In this document: one piece after another, positions 12,120 to 24,134 of the stretch
Position numbering within the stretch: position 1 is the first letter of the stretch
How the letters are laid out: every line of letters starts with the position of its first letter
Source of the DNA: Vanilla planifolia
Taxonomy: Eukaryota > Streptophyta > Magnoliopsida > Asparagales > Orchidaceae
Reading direction: 5' to 3'
Assembly: GCA_023846275.1 (NCBI GenBank)
Contig: CM043869.1
Span: 35,986,737-36,050,736 of the forward strand
DNA: 64,000 nt
Translations under genes and position numbers: made by a program
Notes under the pieces: model-generated
Seen by the model: only the letters and a program-made list of their open reading frames with translations
Database searches by the model: none
Told to the model about the DNA's origin: nothing

Positions 12120-12960
12120 CCACCATTACTAATGCTTTGTATAGAGCTTTGATGTGTATATATGACATGATATGACATGATTGATGGTTTGATATGATGA
12201 TGATATAATGTCAAATAAAGAAATAAAAAAACATGAAAAGAAACTAAAGAAGTAAAAAAGTAAAAAAAAAAGAAAAAGAAAAATAATGAAATAAATAAGA
12301 TTATGGTATTGTAGGAAAATGGCTCAATCCAATAGCTAAAAATGATGAATATACATATAAAAATGGCAAGAAAAGAAAGAAAAAACAACAGATAAATTAT
12401 AACTAAAACAAATAAAAAATAGAAACTTATATATCTAGTTGTAGAATGAGATCTATTCTTAGATAAGTTGAGTACAATACATTATTGATGTTATACTTTG
12501 ATATTTTTTAGTCATTTTAGTATTACTTTTACTCTTTTCAAATTTAAATAGCATCTAATATTTACATTTGTCAGGTAAGTTTTATGTTTATCATTTATTT
12601 TCTTATATTATAACGTATGCCACCAACACATAGAAGCGTAGATCCTTGTAGCAATAATGATGAGTAATCACTTCCTAAAACAATATGGATGAGGCACAAT
12701 TTTATAATTTTCAATATGTATATGATTTTTGATAAACTTTGGATATATATAAAAATTATAAGTATTGATTTTACTATTTTTAGTGAAATAGTAAACTAAT
12801 AAACCTTATTATTGTGAATAAAAAAAAATATATGAGAATTTGATGTAGTATTGTCATCCCTCGCCTAAGTGATGATTTATGTATTTAAGTTTTGCACTAA
12901 TTCTCTAATTTAATACTATGATTATTTAATGTGGTGTTTAGTATAAGAGGGGTGTGACAC
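12120..12960 (+). mobile_element. Possible LTR end (Ty3/gypsy-like GGGGTGTGACA)
   Basis: The stretch ends with AGAGGGGTGTGACAC at about 12947-12960, a sequence often found at or near plant gypsy LTR ends, preceded by an AT-rich U3/R-like region. No partner LTR or internal domains were found, so it could be a solo LTR remnant or chance. Confidence 0.25.
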
Positions 12961-14850
12961 ATAAGGAGCATAAAGCATCAAAATGTTCACAAACCATAAA
13001 TGAAGTTACTTATAAGAACATAATGTGTTAAAGGTGGTGAAGAAGTAGGAAAACACATCCAAGATGATGGGGTAAAAGCAAATAAGAAGATCTTTTAAAG
13101 GAGCTAAAAACAACAAGTCCCCTCAAGTAGTCTACCCATCTTATTAGGATAATTTATGCATGCTACCCAACACAATGGAACTTCTTTACAATATGCTTGC
13201 TTTTAACCACAAATGTAGTTAAAAAAAAAAGTCAAATAGGTTAAATAATCATTATCAATGATTAATTCATCAACTAACTATCTAGTTAAGTATAATCATC
13301 ATTTATTATTATTGACAATGTTGATTTCCTTGTGTAATTAAGTAACCATATTGTGTAGTTTTAGTGATATAAGAAGCCAAGTAATTTATTTGACTTGATC
13401 AAAATGAAGTTATGATTAGTTTTTACACATCTTAAGATAACACAAGGGTGTAAAGCATGTACTACACATACAAAAATATTATTAGAAGGTAAAATGCAAC
13501 ACTAGTATAATCATATTTCACACAAGCATGATAATGTAATCTAAAAGCATTGCCTTAGTTGGTTTGTCCTTAATTTCAAATATTTTTTTCCAGAAGTTTC
13601 TTGATGTTAACTACATCATGCAAATGATTTCTTTACAATTTCTTTCCATGTTTGCTTTTATTTTAACATTTTTCTTTCACTATTTTTTACTGCACCTTTT
13701 TTGGCGCATCTTCTATCCTGAAGACTTGTAAAACTCCAAATTTATATTATTAATGTTAATTTAGTATGTGTTCTCTCTCCTTCTTAAATATACTATCAAT
13801 TTTGTATTTCATCTTTCTACATATCATACTTCAACATTTTATACAATATCCCTAATAATATTTTTAATGGTTTTCTTCCATCTTAGTTATCAAGAGTTTT
13901 TTGTACCTAAAAGTGAAATTTAGTTATAAAGTTGGTGAAGTGTAGAATTTTTTTTACTATCTTGTATTTCCATATTTAAACTAAATGGTCAAACTTGTGT
14001 CATAAATGTAAGATTTATTTGATTAGAAATATAGGTCTAACGTTTAAGTTTGGTCAAACAAATTCATTTCTTACTCTTCAATCCAAAAATACAGCAAGCT
14101 ACCATGAGATGAACAATTCAAATATTCAAAGGAGTGATTTGACAATCAACATCAAACTATAAACTTCCATCCTTTGTTATTTGACTTTTTTATGCTTTTG
14201 TGAGGACACATGCTTTCATGTTAGTGTTGTAGTGCTAATTAATTTATGGCTAAAGTTGTTTGCTTATAAATTCAATTCTTAATGCACTTAAAGAATGTAT
14301 TTTATGTTATTTAGGTGCTTGCATCCTAGTATGCGTAGTTGTTAATTATGCTTTTCTTAATTATTTCTTCTATAGTCGAAATAGCTACTTTCATATGTCT
14401 CCATTTTGAATTTAGATTAGCTAGTTTAGGACTTGTTTAGAGTTGTAAGGAGTTGGAAAAAGAAAGGTGAGAGTGCTTGAGTGTAAATTTACCACATTTA
14501 CTATCCTTATGTAGGGGTCAAAAAGAATTAAAAAGCAATCTAAGAGATGATATAGAATCAAACATTTAAATAAAAGTAACAAATAATGCAAACTTTCTAA
14601 GAGGTATTCAATCCTCAGTATTTTAATAGCTTAAGGAGTTACCATAGAATTCTAAAAGGAATGTGAGCCTAAACCACATTTGAAGAAGTCCTATCAAGTG
14701 ATCCTATGTCTAGATTTATACCACTAGATGATCAGATCCAAAAGGCATAAAATTTAATGCATGGATATTATATACATGATATTGGACAATAATAGGATAA
14801 ACTTGTGAGGAGGTGGTCATTCTAGATTAATCAACCATATGTGAAGTAAT
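12961..14850. other. AT-rich intergenic DNA
   Basis: No recognisable gene or element. Confidence 0.35.
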
Positions 14851-14852
14851 AT

Positions 14853-15100
14853 GAGTGTATACAAATCCTAAAAGAGAGGGGGGAGGTGAATTATGAGTTT
14901 CAAAATCTTTTTTCTTCCTTTAAATCATATTTATTTTTTAAAAAATTTATAAAAATAATTTTATTTTTATAAAAAATCTTGATATTCAAATTTATACATA
15001 TAATTTTTTATTTTTATAATTAATGAAAATAAATATAAAAATTAAAAAAATATATCAAAATTTTTAGGTGGTTCGATTCAAACTAGAAGTTATGTCCGCT
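14853..15100. mobile_element. LTR-like fragment with G-run motif
   Basis: AAAAGAGAGGGGGGAGGTGAATTA at about 14871-14894 and, ~180 bp later, AGGTGGTTCGATTCAAAC followed by TGTCCGCTCTCAACT match in style a common plant LTR family that begins with an AGAGGGGGGTGAAT motif. The call rests only on these motifs. Confidence 0.3.
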
Positions 15101-15950
15101 CTCAACTGAGGTTGAGAAAAATACTACTACTAAGAAAATTATAATTTAAGATTTTTTTCTTATAGTTTACCTTCAATCTATTATGTTTTGTAATTTTAAT
15201 TATAATCCAAGATTTTGTGAACTTAACTCCAACTCAATTTTTTAATGAGATTAAACTAAACTCGAATTGTTATAAATATCAGGTCACCCAACCTAAAATA
15301 AAGAACAAAAATACAATAAGACAAAATTTTTGATAAATAATGTACAACTTTATATGCTAATTGATTAATATATTAAGACACAATTAGCTCAAACTTATGA
15401 AAAAAAAGTAAGAAAATGAAAACTTAGAAATGTTAGGCTTAGCTAAAAGAATTTGGCGTTTTGAGAAGTACTAAGTCGCAAAGTACTATGGAGAGATTTT
15501 ACACTATTAGAATATCAACAATGCTTCATTGAAACGATTGGTTCACATTCATTAGCCATTTCATTTATAAAAGTTAGAATATTATATAAAAGTTTTGACC
15601 ATAGCCATTAAAAGTTAAGAAAATATGATTTCATAGTTGTTGCCAAACAACTTTAAAAAATGCTTTAAACAGCTAGTGCTACAGCTCAATTAATAACTAA
15701 GATATTAGTCATTATACAGGATTGACTAGAATCGTTGGATCTAATCAATGAATATTTGGATAATTCAATTCATCAATGGTAAAGATGATAATAGTCTTAG
15801 TCATAGAATTTAAACTAGAGATATCTAGGCCATTCAAGTCAATGATATATTCTTTGAAAAATAAAAATAAATCAAAGTCACCCGATTAATGATTGAATTG
15901 AGAGAAATAACCCACTAGGCACTGCGACTCTGAATATGGGAAAATAGTTT
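15101..15950. other. AT-rich intergenic DNA
   Basis: No recognisable gene or element. Confidence 0.35.
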
Positions 15951-15951
15951 A

Positions 15952-15993
15952 GTCCCACACAGTATAAATGTTCTTAATTTTGTTATTTATAAA
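15952..15993 (+). promoter_or_regulatory. snRNA-type promoter-like pair (USE + TATA at Pol III spacing)
   Basis: GTCCCACACAG (15952-15962) matches the plant upstream sequence element GTCCCACATCG at 9 of 11 positions. TTTATAAA (15986-15993) follows after 23 bp, close to the spacing of plant Pol III-transcribed U6-type genes. No U6, 7SL, MRP or U3 sequence was recognised downstream, so it may be a chance match or part of a repeat. Confidence 0.3.
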
Positions 15994-16345
15994 GCTTTTT
16001 GTGCATGTTAATCGTGAGTTAGTACATTGGATTGGCTCCTTCCTTATGTGCTTAAGATTTCATCACCCGAGCCACTTGTATAGTTACAAGATTACAGGTT
16101 ATCATATTGGGTCGTACTCGACTCATTACACACTTTGATCGAGTTCTACCTAGCTCGATCCTTCCTCTATATTAACCCAACTAGGTTCATGATAGAACAT
16201 TGCCAATTGTGGGCATGACCTTACTTAGTTTCGGTCAATATCCTAACCTGAGGCTTCTCGGGCTCACTAGAGCTTGGTTAGTCCAAGTACTTTACACTTG
16301 GGCTATGCTTGGGGTTATGGTTCAGGAAATATATATATATATATT
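15994..16345. other. Less AT-rich block of unknown nature
   Basis: Base composition between about 16015 and 16325 is clearly richer in G and C than its surroundings, with repeated CTCGA-like words. It ends at an (AT)n tract of about 15 bp. No protein or RNA was recognised. Confidence 0.35.
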
Positions 16346-17715
16346 AATAAAATTATTTTTGTTAGATTTTAGTTTTTTAATTTAACCAAAATTCAATAAT
16401 AGACATTACATTAAAATTGACAAAGATGTATAAGAAAAATTTAAATAAACTAATTGAAAAAGATAAATAAAGTTGGTTGAGTAAGTAAAAATAGAATATT
16501 AGATGTTTTCTACATTAAGAAAAAAGATTAAATAATTTGAAAGCTTAAGCTGGATTTAAAAGTGATATGAATGAAGAGATGTGTCTTATGATTAATAATT
16601 AACAAAATAATATTTTCTTTCATAATAAAAAAAATATTTACAAAGTTAATGTACACATCTTCAATACTTGAAACTTGTTGAATATTCTAAGGTACTTTGA
16701 AGGTCACTAATTTACTATTTTCAAAAGTGTATGACTTATTCTTCATAAGTAAACCTGATTTATACCTATTAAGAATAAATACTAAATATTTATAGCTTGA
16801 CCTATCAAACGCAAAGGTGACCTCACAATATAATCAAAAGTAATATAATCAATAGGCAAGTTGAGCATGGCATTGCTTGAGCATAATAATATTTAATTTT
16901 GTTAGAATTCTTTAGCAAGTACTTAATAAGAAATAAAAAGAGACCTTAATTGAAGTAAAGATCAAAATATGTCTCAACCTAAAACTAATTAAATTAGTCT
17001 AAAATAATAATAAAAATGAAATTGTTTGAACAAGTGTGTTGAAACAAAAAAAGAGAAATATTATTAGGTTTTATAAATATGCTATTACAACTTATTAAAG
17101 ATTTGAAATATTTAAAAACAAAATATATGAATTCTTTTTGTTTTCATGCATTTGCCTCCAAATTAATTATCTTTAAAAAAATTGGAAGACTCGTAATGTA
17201 TAAAAGTATCCTTTACAACCAAGTGTACATAATCGTAAAATCACAACATCTTTGGATATCTAATTAATAGACTAATGATAATAGGAACTTGTTTTTGAAC
17301 TGATTGAACATCTTGATCTCTAGCTCTAACTAGTATATTGTTAGTCCTTATTAGTTTTTATTGCTTTTATTATAGCTTGAACATTAAGTGTTTATTAAAA
17401 AATTAGATCCTTATTGATAATGACTTCAAGTGATTTTGAATCTAGACACTATAGTTTTATTCCACTACATGTATATAATATAAGAAAATATACTTCTTAG
17501 CTCATGACTTTAACTTGCCTTCATTTGATAAATATATATTGGATAACCAAATATTTATAGAATTAAATAGTTAACTAAACATCTTAACCACATTTCCAAT
17601 GAAGTATTTAAATGAATATTTGTATGTAAAGCTCTCGTGTAAAAGATAAGCTATTGTAAAGATATTTTATACCAAGAATGCCTTACCTAAACTCAATTGA
17701 AAAAACATGAAACAT

Positions 17716-17775
<60 letters not shown>

Positions 17776-20050
17776 CCTAGAAGATTTCAATTCCTCACAA
17801 TTACGCCATTCTGTTGTAGTGCATAAATTGTTCTATGCTTAAGAATACCTTACTTTTGTATAAATTATTTAACTCTTTATTAAAAAATTTTAAGACATTG
17901 TTTATTATAAGGTTTTTAACTTTCTTGTTAATTTATGCTTTTATAAGTATTTTCTATTATTTGAAAGAAGAAAATTATTAATTTATGTTATTTAATATAT
18001 ATGTTCACATAGTTTTAGATTAATCATTAGTAAAGATAAATCTATATCAGATACTATCTTTTGAAGGAATTGAAGAAAGTATCCACAAATGTAAATGAAT
18101 ACAATCAAAAGTAATTTTGGTGTTGTGAACTATAAAGTGAAGTAATTCTTTTTTGTTTCTCAAAGGTATAATGCTTAATTTTTATATTTACATAATAAAC
18201 ATTGCTTATTGAACAATGATTATTCTCACTCATATGACCCAACATTAAGTGCTCTGGTTTAGTAGTGATCTCTCATGTTAAAGATGATGAAAAATTTGTA
18301 GTATCACTAACTATAGTTCCTTACAACAAGATTACCAATTCTACACTCCTTAACAACAATCAAGGATCCTTTACTCACATTGAGTAATTTATCAACTCTA
18401 ATAAATAAGCATTTAAAATCACTTCGTGCTCACAATAAAATAAGATTTTTCTTAAGTTCTATAAGATGTCTAACATACTAAACATTCTAAAATATCACAA
18501 TAAATATTTATCATTGCTATGCTTAAACCATTTGTTTTGCATATGACATTATTTCTCATTAACTCATTGCCACCATTATATGGCTTACAACATGAAAACT
18601 AAGTTTTATATGAACGCATGTTGTATGAATAACTAGATTCAAGAGTCTAATCATCATAATTCCTAACTTCTATTACTAAAGAAATATTCACTATGGTTTT
18701 TACGTCCACATTCTTTGAAATTATATTACATTGTCTTACCATTATTTTAATATTTAATATTTTGCTCTTTTTTCTTTAATATGAGATTTCTTCTAACAAT
18801 TATTTCAAATCAAATTTTGATTATATTTTCAGATTTGTTTCTACTATTACTTGAGATAGATCTTCTTTTTTGTGAATCTTTCCTCAATCACTAACCTCAA
18901 ATTTTTCAAATTTTTATTATCCTAAAGTTTTGTTATAAAATAATCATCTTTGATAGAAATAAGTTTCATATCTTTCAAAATAATGGTTTATCTTTTGTAT
19001 GACATAATGTTATAAAAATGTTTATATGAGGATAATAAAAGGTACAATAATAATAACTTATCTTTGTTTTTTCAACTTTAATTTGTTTCAAATATCTACT
19101 TATTGAATTAAATTCATAAAAAAATGACTTGATTGATATAATTTCTTATATGTGAAGAAGTAAATACAATCTTTGTTTTTGATAAAGCAATAAAACTTAT
19201 TGAAGAGGCATTTATCATGTAGATATACGCTAGTGTGAGCCATAAAAGAATGATCGTGATCTCCTCAAACATCTTATTCAACACTTGTCTAACAAAGGTA
19301 GTTTAATTATTCGAAGTTTTTTCATCAATCCTTTTCATGTTTTGTCATAATCTTGGAAATTTATATTCAATCCAAGACCGATTTTGCAATACCTTATTGA
19401 ATTAAGATCCCTCTCATCTTGGTCTACCATTAGTTAAAACTCTTAATCTATTGAGTTTCTCAATCTCTTATTTTTTTACTATAAGATGTAACTAAGCCTA
19501 TAATACCAAATTATTGAGAATTAATTGTTCTTAATTAATATAAATAAAAATAAATAAAATCAATAAATACAATAACAAAAAGGAAAAATAGAAATATAAT
19601 TTTTTGTGATATGAACCAAATTAGGTTTAAGTTCTTCGAAGGTGTAATATCTATTATAAAACAAGTTACAAACATAAAATGTAAAATCACACAGTAATAG
19701 AACTAAGACAACAATAATCTAAATATACTAAATCATAAAAGTACAAAATAATACTAAATTTTCTTACAAAATAATATCTTCTAATGTCTCACAAATAAAA
19801 GAACTTAAAAAGAATAATGGTACTTTTTTTCTCAAGAGAATTATTTTATCTCAACTCTTCTTTGCCATCAACTCATAACCTTCATAATATTTATATCTTT
19901 TAAATGACATGTATTTAACATTATATTTAGTCCACTATGATCAGAATTATTCATTTTTTAATTATAGTTGTATGATCTAATAATCAATTATGTGAAAATA
20001 TATCATCTTTTAAAAATTAACAAAATAGGTTTGCACATTCATCATATGAA
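16346..20050. other. AT-rich intergenic DNA
   Basis: Contains the CT microsatellite at 17717-17773. A stretch near 19495-19700 (ATACCAAATTATTGAGAATT and following) resembles copia-type LTR sequence, but too weakly to call separately. Otherwise nothing was recognised. Confidence 0.35.
17717..17773. repeat. (CT)n microsatellite
   Basis: A perfect CT dinucleotide run of about 57 bp followed by a short C run. Confidence 0.95.
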
Positions 20051-20155
20051 GAATGATAGCTAGAAACAATTTGAGTTTGAGTTCTAGAATATATTTGCTC
20101 TTTTATGTAGAGTTGGATCACACAAACGACTATACATTTCTCTCACTTTGTTTAG

Positions 20156-20356
20156 GTACTCCAGCTATGAAGACAAAGGATTACTTGGAGGAAGATTTCA
20201 AAATGATGGTAGAGTTTCTTCTCAGGTCTGTACAAATTACTTGTTGTTTACTTAAAGAGCATGGAAAGTTACAATAGAAATGTTCTTAAGGATCTTCTAA
20301 GCAAAAGGTACATAGTTGAGCTTCGCAAGTGTGTAACGCCTTTCTGGGTAATTTGA
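20156..20356 (+). pseudogene. Serine hydroxymethyltransferase, C-terminal fragment (frameshifted)
   Basis: Serine hydroxymethyltransferase interconverts serine and glycine with tetrahydrofolate in the cytosol, mitochondrion or plastid. After a plausible acceptor TTTAG at 20151-20155 the frame reads GTPAMKTKDYLEEDFK, then VEFLLRSVQIT and KEHGKLQ, then a stop. A shifted frame continues with VLKDLLSKRYIVELRKC to a TGA at 20354. This is the order of the last part of plant SHMT: the R-x-G-T-P-A-M-T-T-R-G region, the E-D-F helix, the F-L-x-R-A-V-Q-I helix, and K-D-I-x-E-L-R. The preserved splice acceptor argues for a genomic duplicate rather than a retrocopy. No other SHMT exon was found nearby. 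A functional gene here is unlikely. Confidence 0.75.
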
Positions 20357-21290
20357 AATACCAGTATTTGACATACGTTTTGTATTTTATTTTGAATCCA
20401 TCACATTAGAAATTGATAATGTAGCGGCTAGGGATAAAAAAATCCATAGAAGTTGCCATTTTGAGAAGCACGTTGTGCAAATTGTTCAAAAAATTCTTGC
20501 CATCATAAGATCATCATATGAGCAAATATGCTCTAGTAAATCGAAGATGTATATAGTGATGGTCTCGATCTTATCCGTATATTTTATTTTTCTTCAGATT
20601 AATGGCACAACTCAATTTTTTATCTTGTAAATATCTTTGTCATATGGGATATCCTAAACCCATCTTATTTTTTCAAGACTAGACCAGAAACAGTGCATTT
20701 TAACTGGCCTCTTATTTATCCCCGAATAACCTCTAGGCATTTGTCGACTTTCTTTGTGTAGTTCATGATAGGTCTTTTACGCCCATTCTCGATCTACTTC
20801 AAGTCTCAGTCATGCAATCTAACATATTGAGATAATGCCTTTATATTAATTCTTGGGATCTCTCCAACTAATTCATTGAGAAATTACTGGATGATTTGAA
20901 AAAAAAAAAAACTTTCAGAAGATACTAGAACTGGTTGTTTTAACTTTTTATAAGTAATTGTAATTAATTTTCCTGAATAAAACTTTCTATACATAACTTG
21001 TGAGGGATTGGGTGAAGATCTTTTGTCAATTTTTGGATTTATTTGTTGTACTTTCTTACTCTAGTTAGCCTTTTAATAGAGAAATTTTGACTTATCTATT
21101 CCTTTTGTTTTTATTTTTTCTGTACGCTTAGTATCTTTTCACTATTTATTCTTTTGTTTTCCCCATTGCATTCTCAGTCTCAAGCATGCTTTTCTGCTTG
21201 ATTTGTGTAAGAGTCTCTCAATATTCCTTGGTGTTGTTTTATGGGAAAATGGTAAATAGATAGTGAAAATTTTGAAACAATGTGCTTTCT
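20357..21290. other. Intergenic DNA of unknown nature
   Basis: No gene or element recognised. The first part may be the old 3' flank of the SHMT fragment. Confidence 0.35.
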
Positions 21291-22160
21291 TCCTCAGCTG
21301 CTCAGTGTCACAGGGCCTCTCCGTCCTTGTTGACCACAAGCATCATATAATCAACTGCTCTCATTATTGCTCCCTCAATTGAGCTTGCCTAAAGTTTGAG
21401 CTCCAAAGTGGTAGTGTTTCAAAGGTTAATGACCAAGTTTATGGTCGTCATCTTTGCCCTTGCTTTCTTCATGCAATCACCCCATGTCAAAGATTCAATA
21501 TCTATTCTAGCTACACCATGGTGTCTAATGTCACCCGAACTCAAGGAGTCAAACCTTGAGGTGGCTCTTCTGACACATCCTCATGAAGCCCAAATAGCAG
21601 TTATGCTTACTTCTACCTTGAAAGCAAGCATGACCAAAGCATCAGGCCATCAACTTTCTACTAGGACTCCTCTTATTTAAGCTACTCCTCAAAGAATCAC
21701 TAGAAAAGATGCTGAGCCACTAAGAAACTAGGAGAAATCAAAATGATCAACAAATTTAAGAGAAGATTTCATTAAATTACGAAGTTCCTCTCATCCAATT
21801 CAACTAACAAGAGATTGATCTTGGCACCTTTATGAATAAAGTTGACATACTTCAAGAATATGAACGGCATCCGATGCAACAAAATGTATATTATTCATTG
21901 GTTTCCTGAAGGACAATAGTTGTTGACAAATTCTGGTGTCTACTTGAGAGGTCTAGAACTTGCTTTATTGATTTTTGAACTTGTAAAGAATATCGTGATC
22001 ATCGCCCTCATTCAACATATGAAGCCATTTGAGGGTTTCTTTCTCAATATCTGGACGAACCAAGGAAGAGCTCTTCCAGTGAGCACATATTATAGTGTTG
22101 CTAGGAAAACAAAATGAGGACAGGATTAAGGACAGAAACTGCAAGCAATCCAGCAGCTGA
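21290..22160 (+). other. GC-richer block, possibly decayed coding or element DNA
   Basis: Composition is noticeably less AT-rich than the flanks and includes open stretches of 94 codons (21396-21680, from a non-ATG codon) and 65 codons (21920-22117) on the plus strand. Neither translation matches a family I recognise. It may be a remnant of a mobile element or gene. Confidence 0.3.
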
Positions 22161-22220
22161 GAAAAGAAATTTGATAATCTTAAAATAATATTTTATTCTC
22201 TACATTACACACACACTCAC

Positions 22221-22242
22221 ATATATATATATATATATATAT
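22221..22242. repeat. (AT)n microsatellite
   Basis: Short AT dinucleotide run next to an imperfect CA run (about 22205-22220). Confidence 0.9.
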
Positions 22243-22334
22243 TTCTATATTCTTTTAAAAAAAATATCTCAACGTAAATAATGTTGAATTGTAATAATTT
22301 TAAATAGAAAAAGAAAAAAACCTTAAATTAAACT

Positions 22335-22407
22335 GCGCCCGTGGCCTAATGGATAAGGCGTCTGACTTCTAATCAGGCGATTGTGGGTTCGAGTCCCACC
22401 GGGCGTG
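22335..22407 (+). tRNA. tRNA-Arg (anticodon UCU)
   Basis: A complete 73-nt cloverleaf without intron. The acceptor stem GCGCCCG pairs with CGGGCGT (first pair G-U), with discriminator G. The D arm contains GGCCTAATGGATAAGGC. The anticodon stem TCTGA/TCAGG encloses loop CTTCTAA, giving anticodon TCT. The T arm carries GGTTCGAGTCC, which is also a good Pol III B box (22386-22396). A TTTT run at 22424-22427, 17 nt downstream, is a likely Pol III terminator. CCA is not encoded, as expected for a nuclear gene. It decodes AGA (and possibly AGG) codons in the cytosol. Confidence 0.97.
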
Positions 22408-22423
22408 AACAACATGCATTTCA

Positions 22424-22427
22424 TTTT
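22424..22427 (+). terminator. Pol III terminator of tRNA-Arg
   Basis: First T4 run downstream of the tRNA 3' end. Confidence 0.6.
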
Positions 22428-22429
22428 CC

Positions 22430-23790
22430 AATTACTGTTAACATTAATATAGCATGCTCTACGGTATTGCATATCATTACTGTACTGTAAGTTATTTTAC
22501 CATAAAATCATAAATTAATGTACGTACAAACTGTTTGACAGCAAGGCTTTTATTGAAATAACTATTTGCTAAGGTATATTACCTAATATTATAATTAAAC
22601 AACATTAGGCACAAAGTGCTAATTGAACCTTGCTTTTAGAGTGTGCCCCAAATAGAATCAGTTTTTCTTATCTCAATGCCACAGTTTACTCTCTTTAGTA
22701 TCTGCTTATGTGGCATGTCAAATCCCACAAAATTTGTCCGCCACGAAATTACCAAGCAACAATTTTTTTTTAAAAAAACAAAAAATCGGGGTCCCATTTG
22801 GTGTCTTTCAAATTTATTATCAACACCTCCGCTGTCATGTCGATGCCTAACTTCCGTTTAAGAATGCCGGGTTCACACTTGATGATTGTTATTAATTTAA
22901 GTAATTCTTCTAATGAGATAAAACCTTTAATTCCCAAGCCTACTAATAACATCATGCGCCGACCCTTTTAGTTCAATACTCGCTTAGATCAACCTTCACA
23001 TATTTCAAAACCATAATGAGTCATCTCCTAGAGACCGTGTACATACATACCTTCATGAACACCTCAAATCCATTCCTCTTAAGTCAATCATCTCACAAAG
23101 CCATACACATGACTATCATTCACAATATTTCTTCAACCTCTCAAGCCTTCTCATCAGTATCAAGAATAAATATTAAACAATTTTTTAAACATAAAAAATA
23201 TCTCAAACTAATTTCTCATGACCAAAACATACCTCATACCAACTCTACAAAGCAAATGTTCTCTAGACCACAACATAACTCTAATATCTCTCAAGAACTC
23301 AAATGAGTTAATATCAACAACTTTAAAATTTCTTTCTAGATAATTTAATGTGTCATTACATCTCCCTCAAATCGATCTAATACCATTCAAACCACCGTCG
23401 AGATAAACCAATATCTCTTGACCACCCTAGACATAAATCAAAATATCATCTTAGATCATCAACATTATTTTCACAATATATACTTTATTTGTTCATTAAA
23501 ACTATGTGATCTCATAAAGAGATTAAAAATGAAACTTTGATAATATATAATAAAGAATGACTATAATTTTTATTGTCATAAAATAAATAAAATAAAAGTG
23601 AAACTTTACCCCCACCAAAAAAAAACAGGCTTTTAAATGATACATTTATGAGGTTCATCAATAGTGATTCAGATTGCCATTATTCTTTGTTTTAAGCGTT
23701 GGAATTCAAGATAATTCAAAAAAGCACAAATAAAAACATAAAAAACTTAACACAAACTTTACCATAAACAAATTTTGTGCCCATAAACTG
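22430..23790. other. Intergenic DNA between tRNA-Arg and the K+ channel gene
   Basis: AT-rich, with a C/A-rich plus strand between about 22980 and 23460. No gene recognised. Confidence 0.4.
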
Positions 23791-23794
23791 CACT

Positions 23795-24134
23795 ACTTTT
23801 TATAAAGTAACCTAAATGCTTTTCTTAAAAGTTATGCAATCAGGCAATGGCAGAAAAAACAACTTCGGGAATCATAGCCAATGGACAGCGGCTCAAACAC
23901 ATGCTTCAGGCATAAAACACAATAATAGCAAAACAATAGAAAGCACCTTCTTTTCATGGCCCATTTGCGCCGGAAAGCACATTGTTTTAGGACCACATAG
24001 ATTGTTCTCTATTTCCCCTACAATTATGTGAGGCTTTCCTTCCTCACGTCTTCTATCCCTACTCCTTTCTTTGTGCTCTGCTCCTTCCCCCAAGTATGAC
24101 TATGATGTTGAACTGAAGAGGCTCTGCAATTAAC
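23795..24134 (+). promoter_or_regulatory. Probable promoter and 5' leader of the AKT2-type gene
   Basis: A TATAAAG box lies at 23801-23807, 328 bp before the ATG, and a pyrimidine-rich tract typical of plant leaders spans about 24033-24092. If transcription starts near the TATA box, the leader holds a minimal ATG-TGA at 24026-24031 and a six-codon upstream frame (MTMMLN, 24096-24116). The latter is in frame with the main ATG and ends 18 nt before it. The transcription start is not visible, so the promoter placement is tentative. Confidence 0.4.

Noticed and set aside
12089-12388. 99-codon minus-strand frame rich in Phe
   Set aside because: It translates an A-rich low-complexity tract; no start context or similarity supports a gene.
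15951-15970. TATAAAT directly after the GTCCCACA motif as the TATA of an snRNA gene
   Set aside because: It is adjacent to the motif, far closer than any plant snRNA promoter allows; the later TTTATAAA fits better.
23016-23306. 96-codon plus-strand frame upstream of the channel gene
   Set aside because: C/A-rich low-complexity composition, no similarity and no promoter or splice context.
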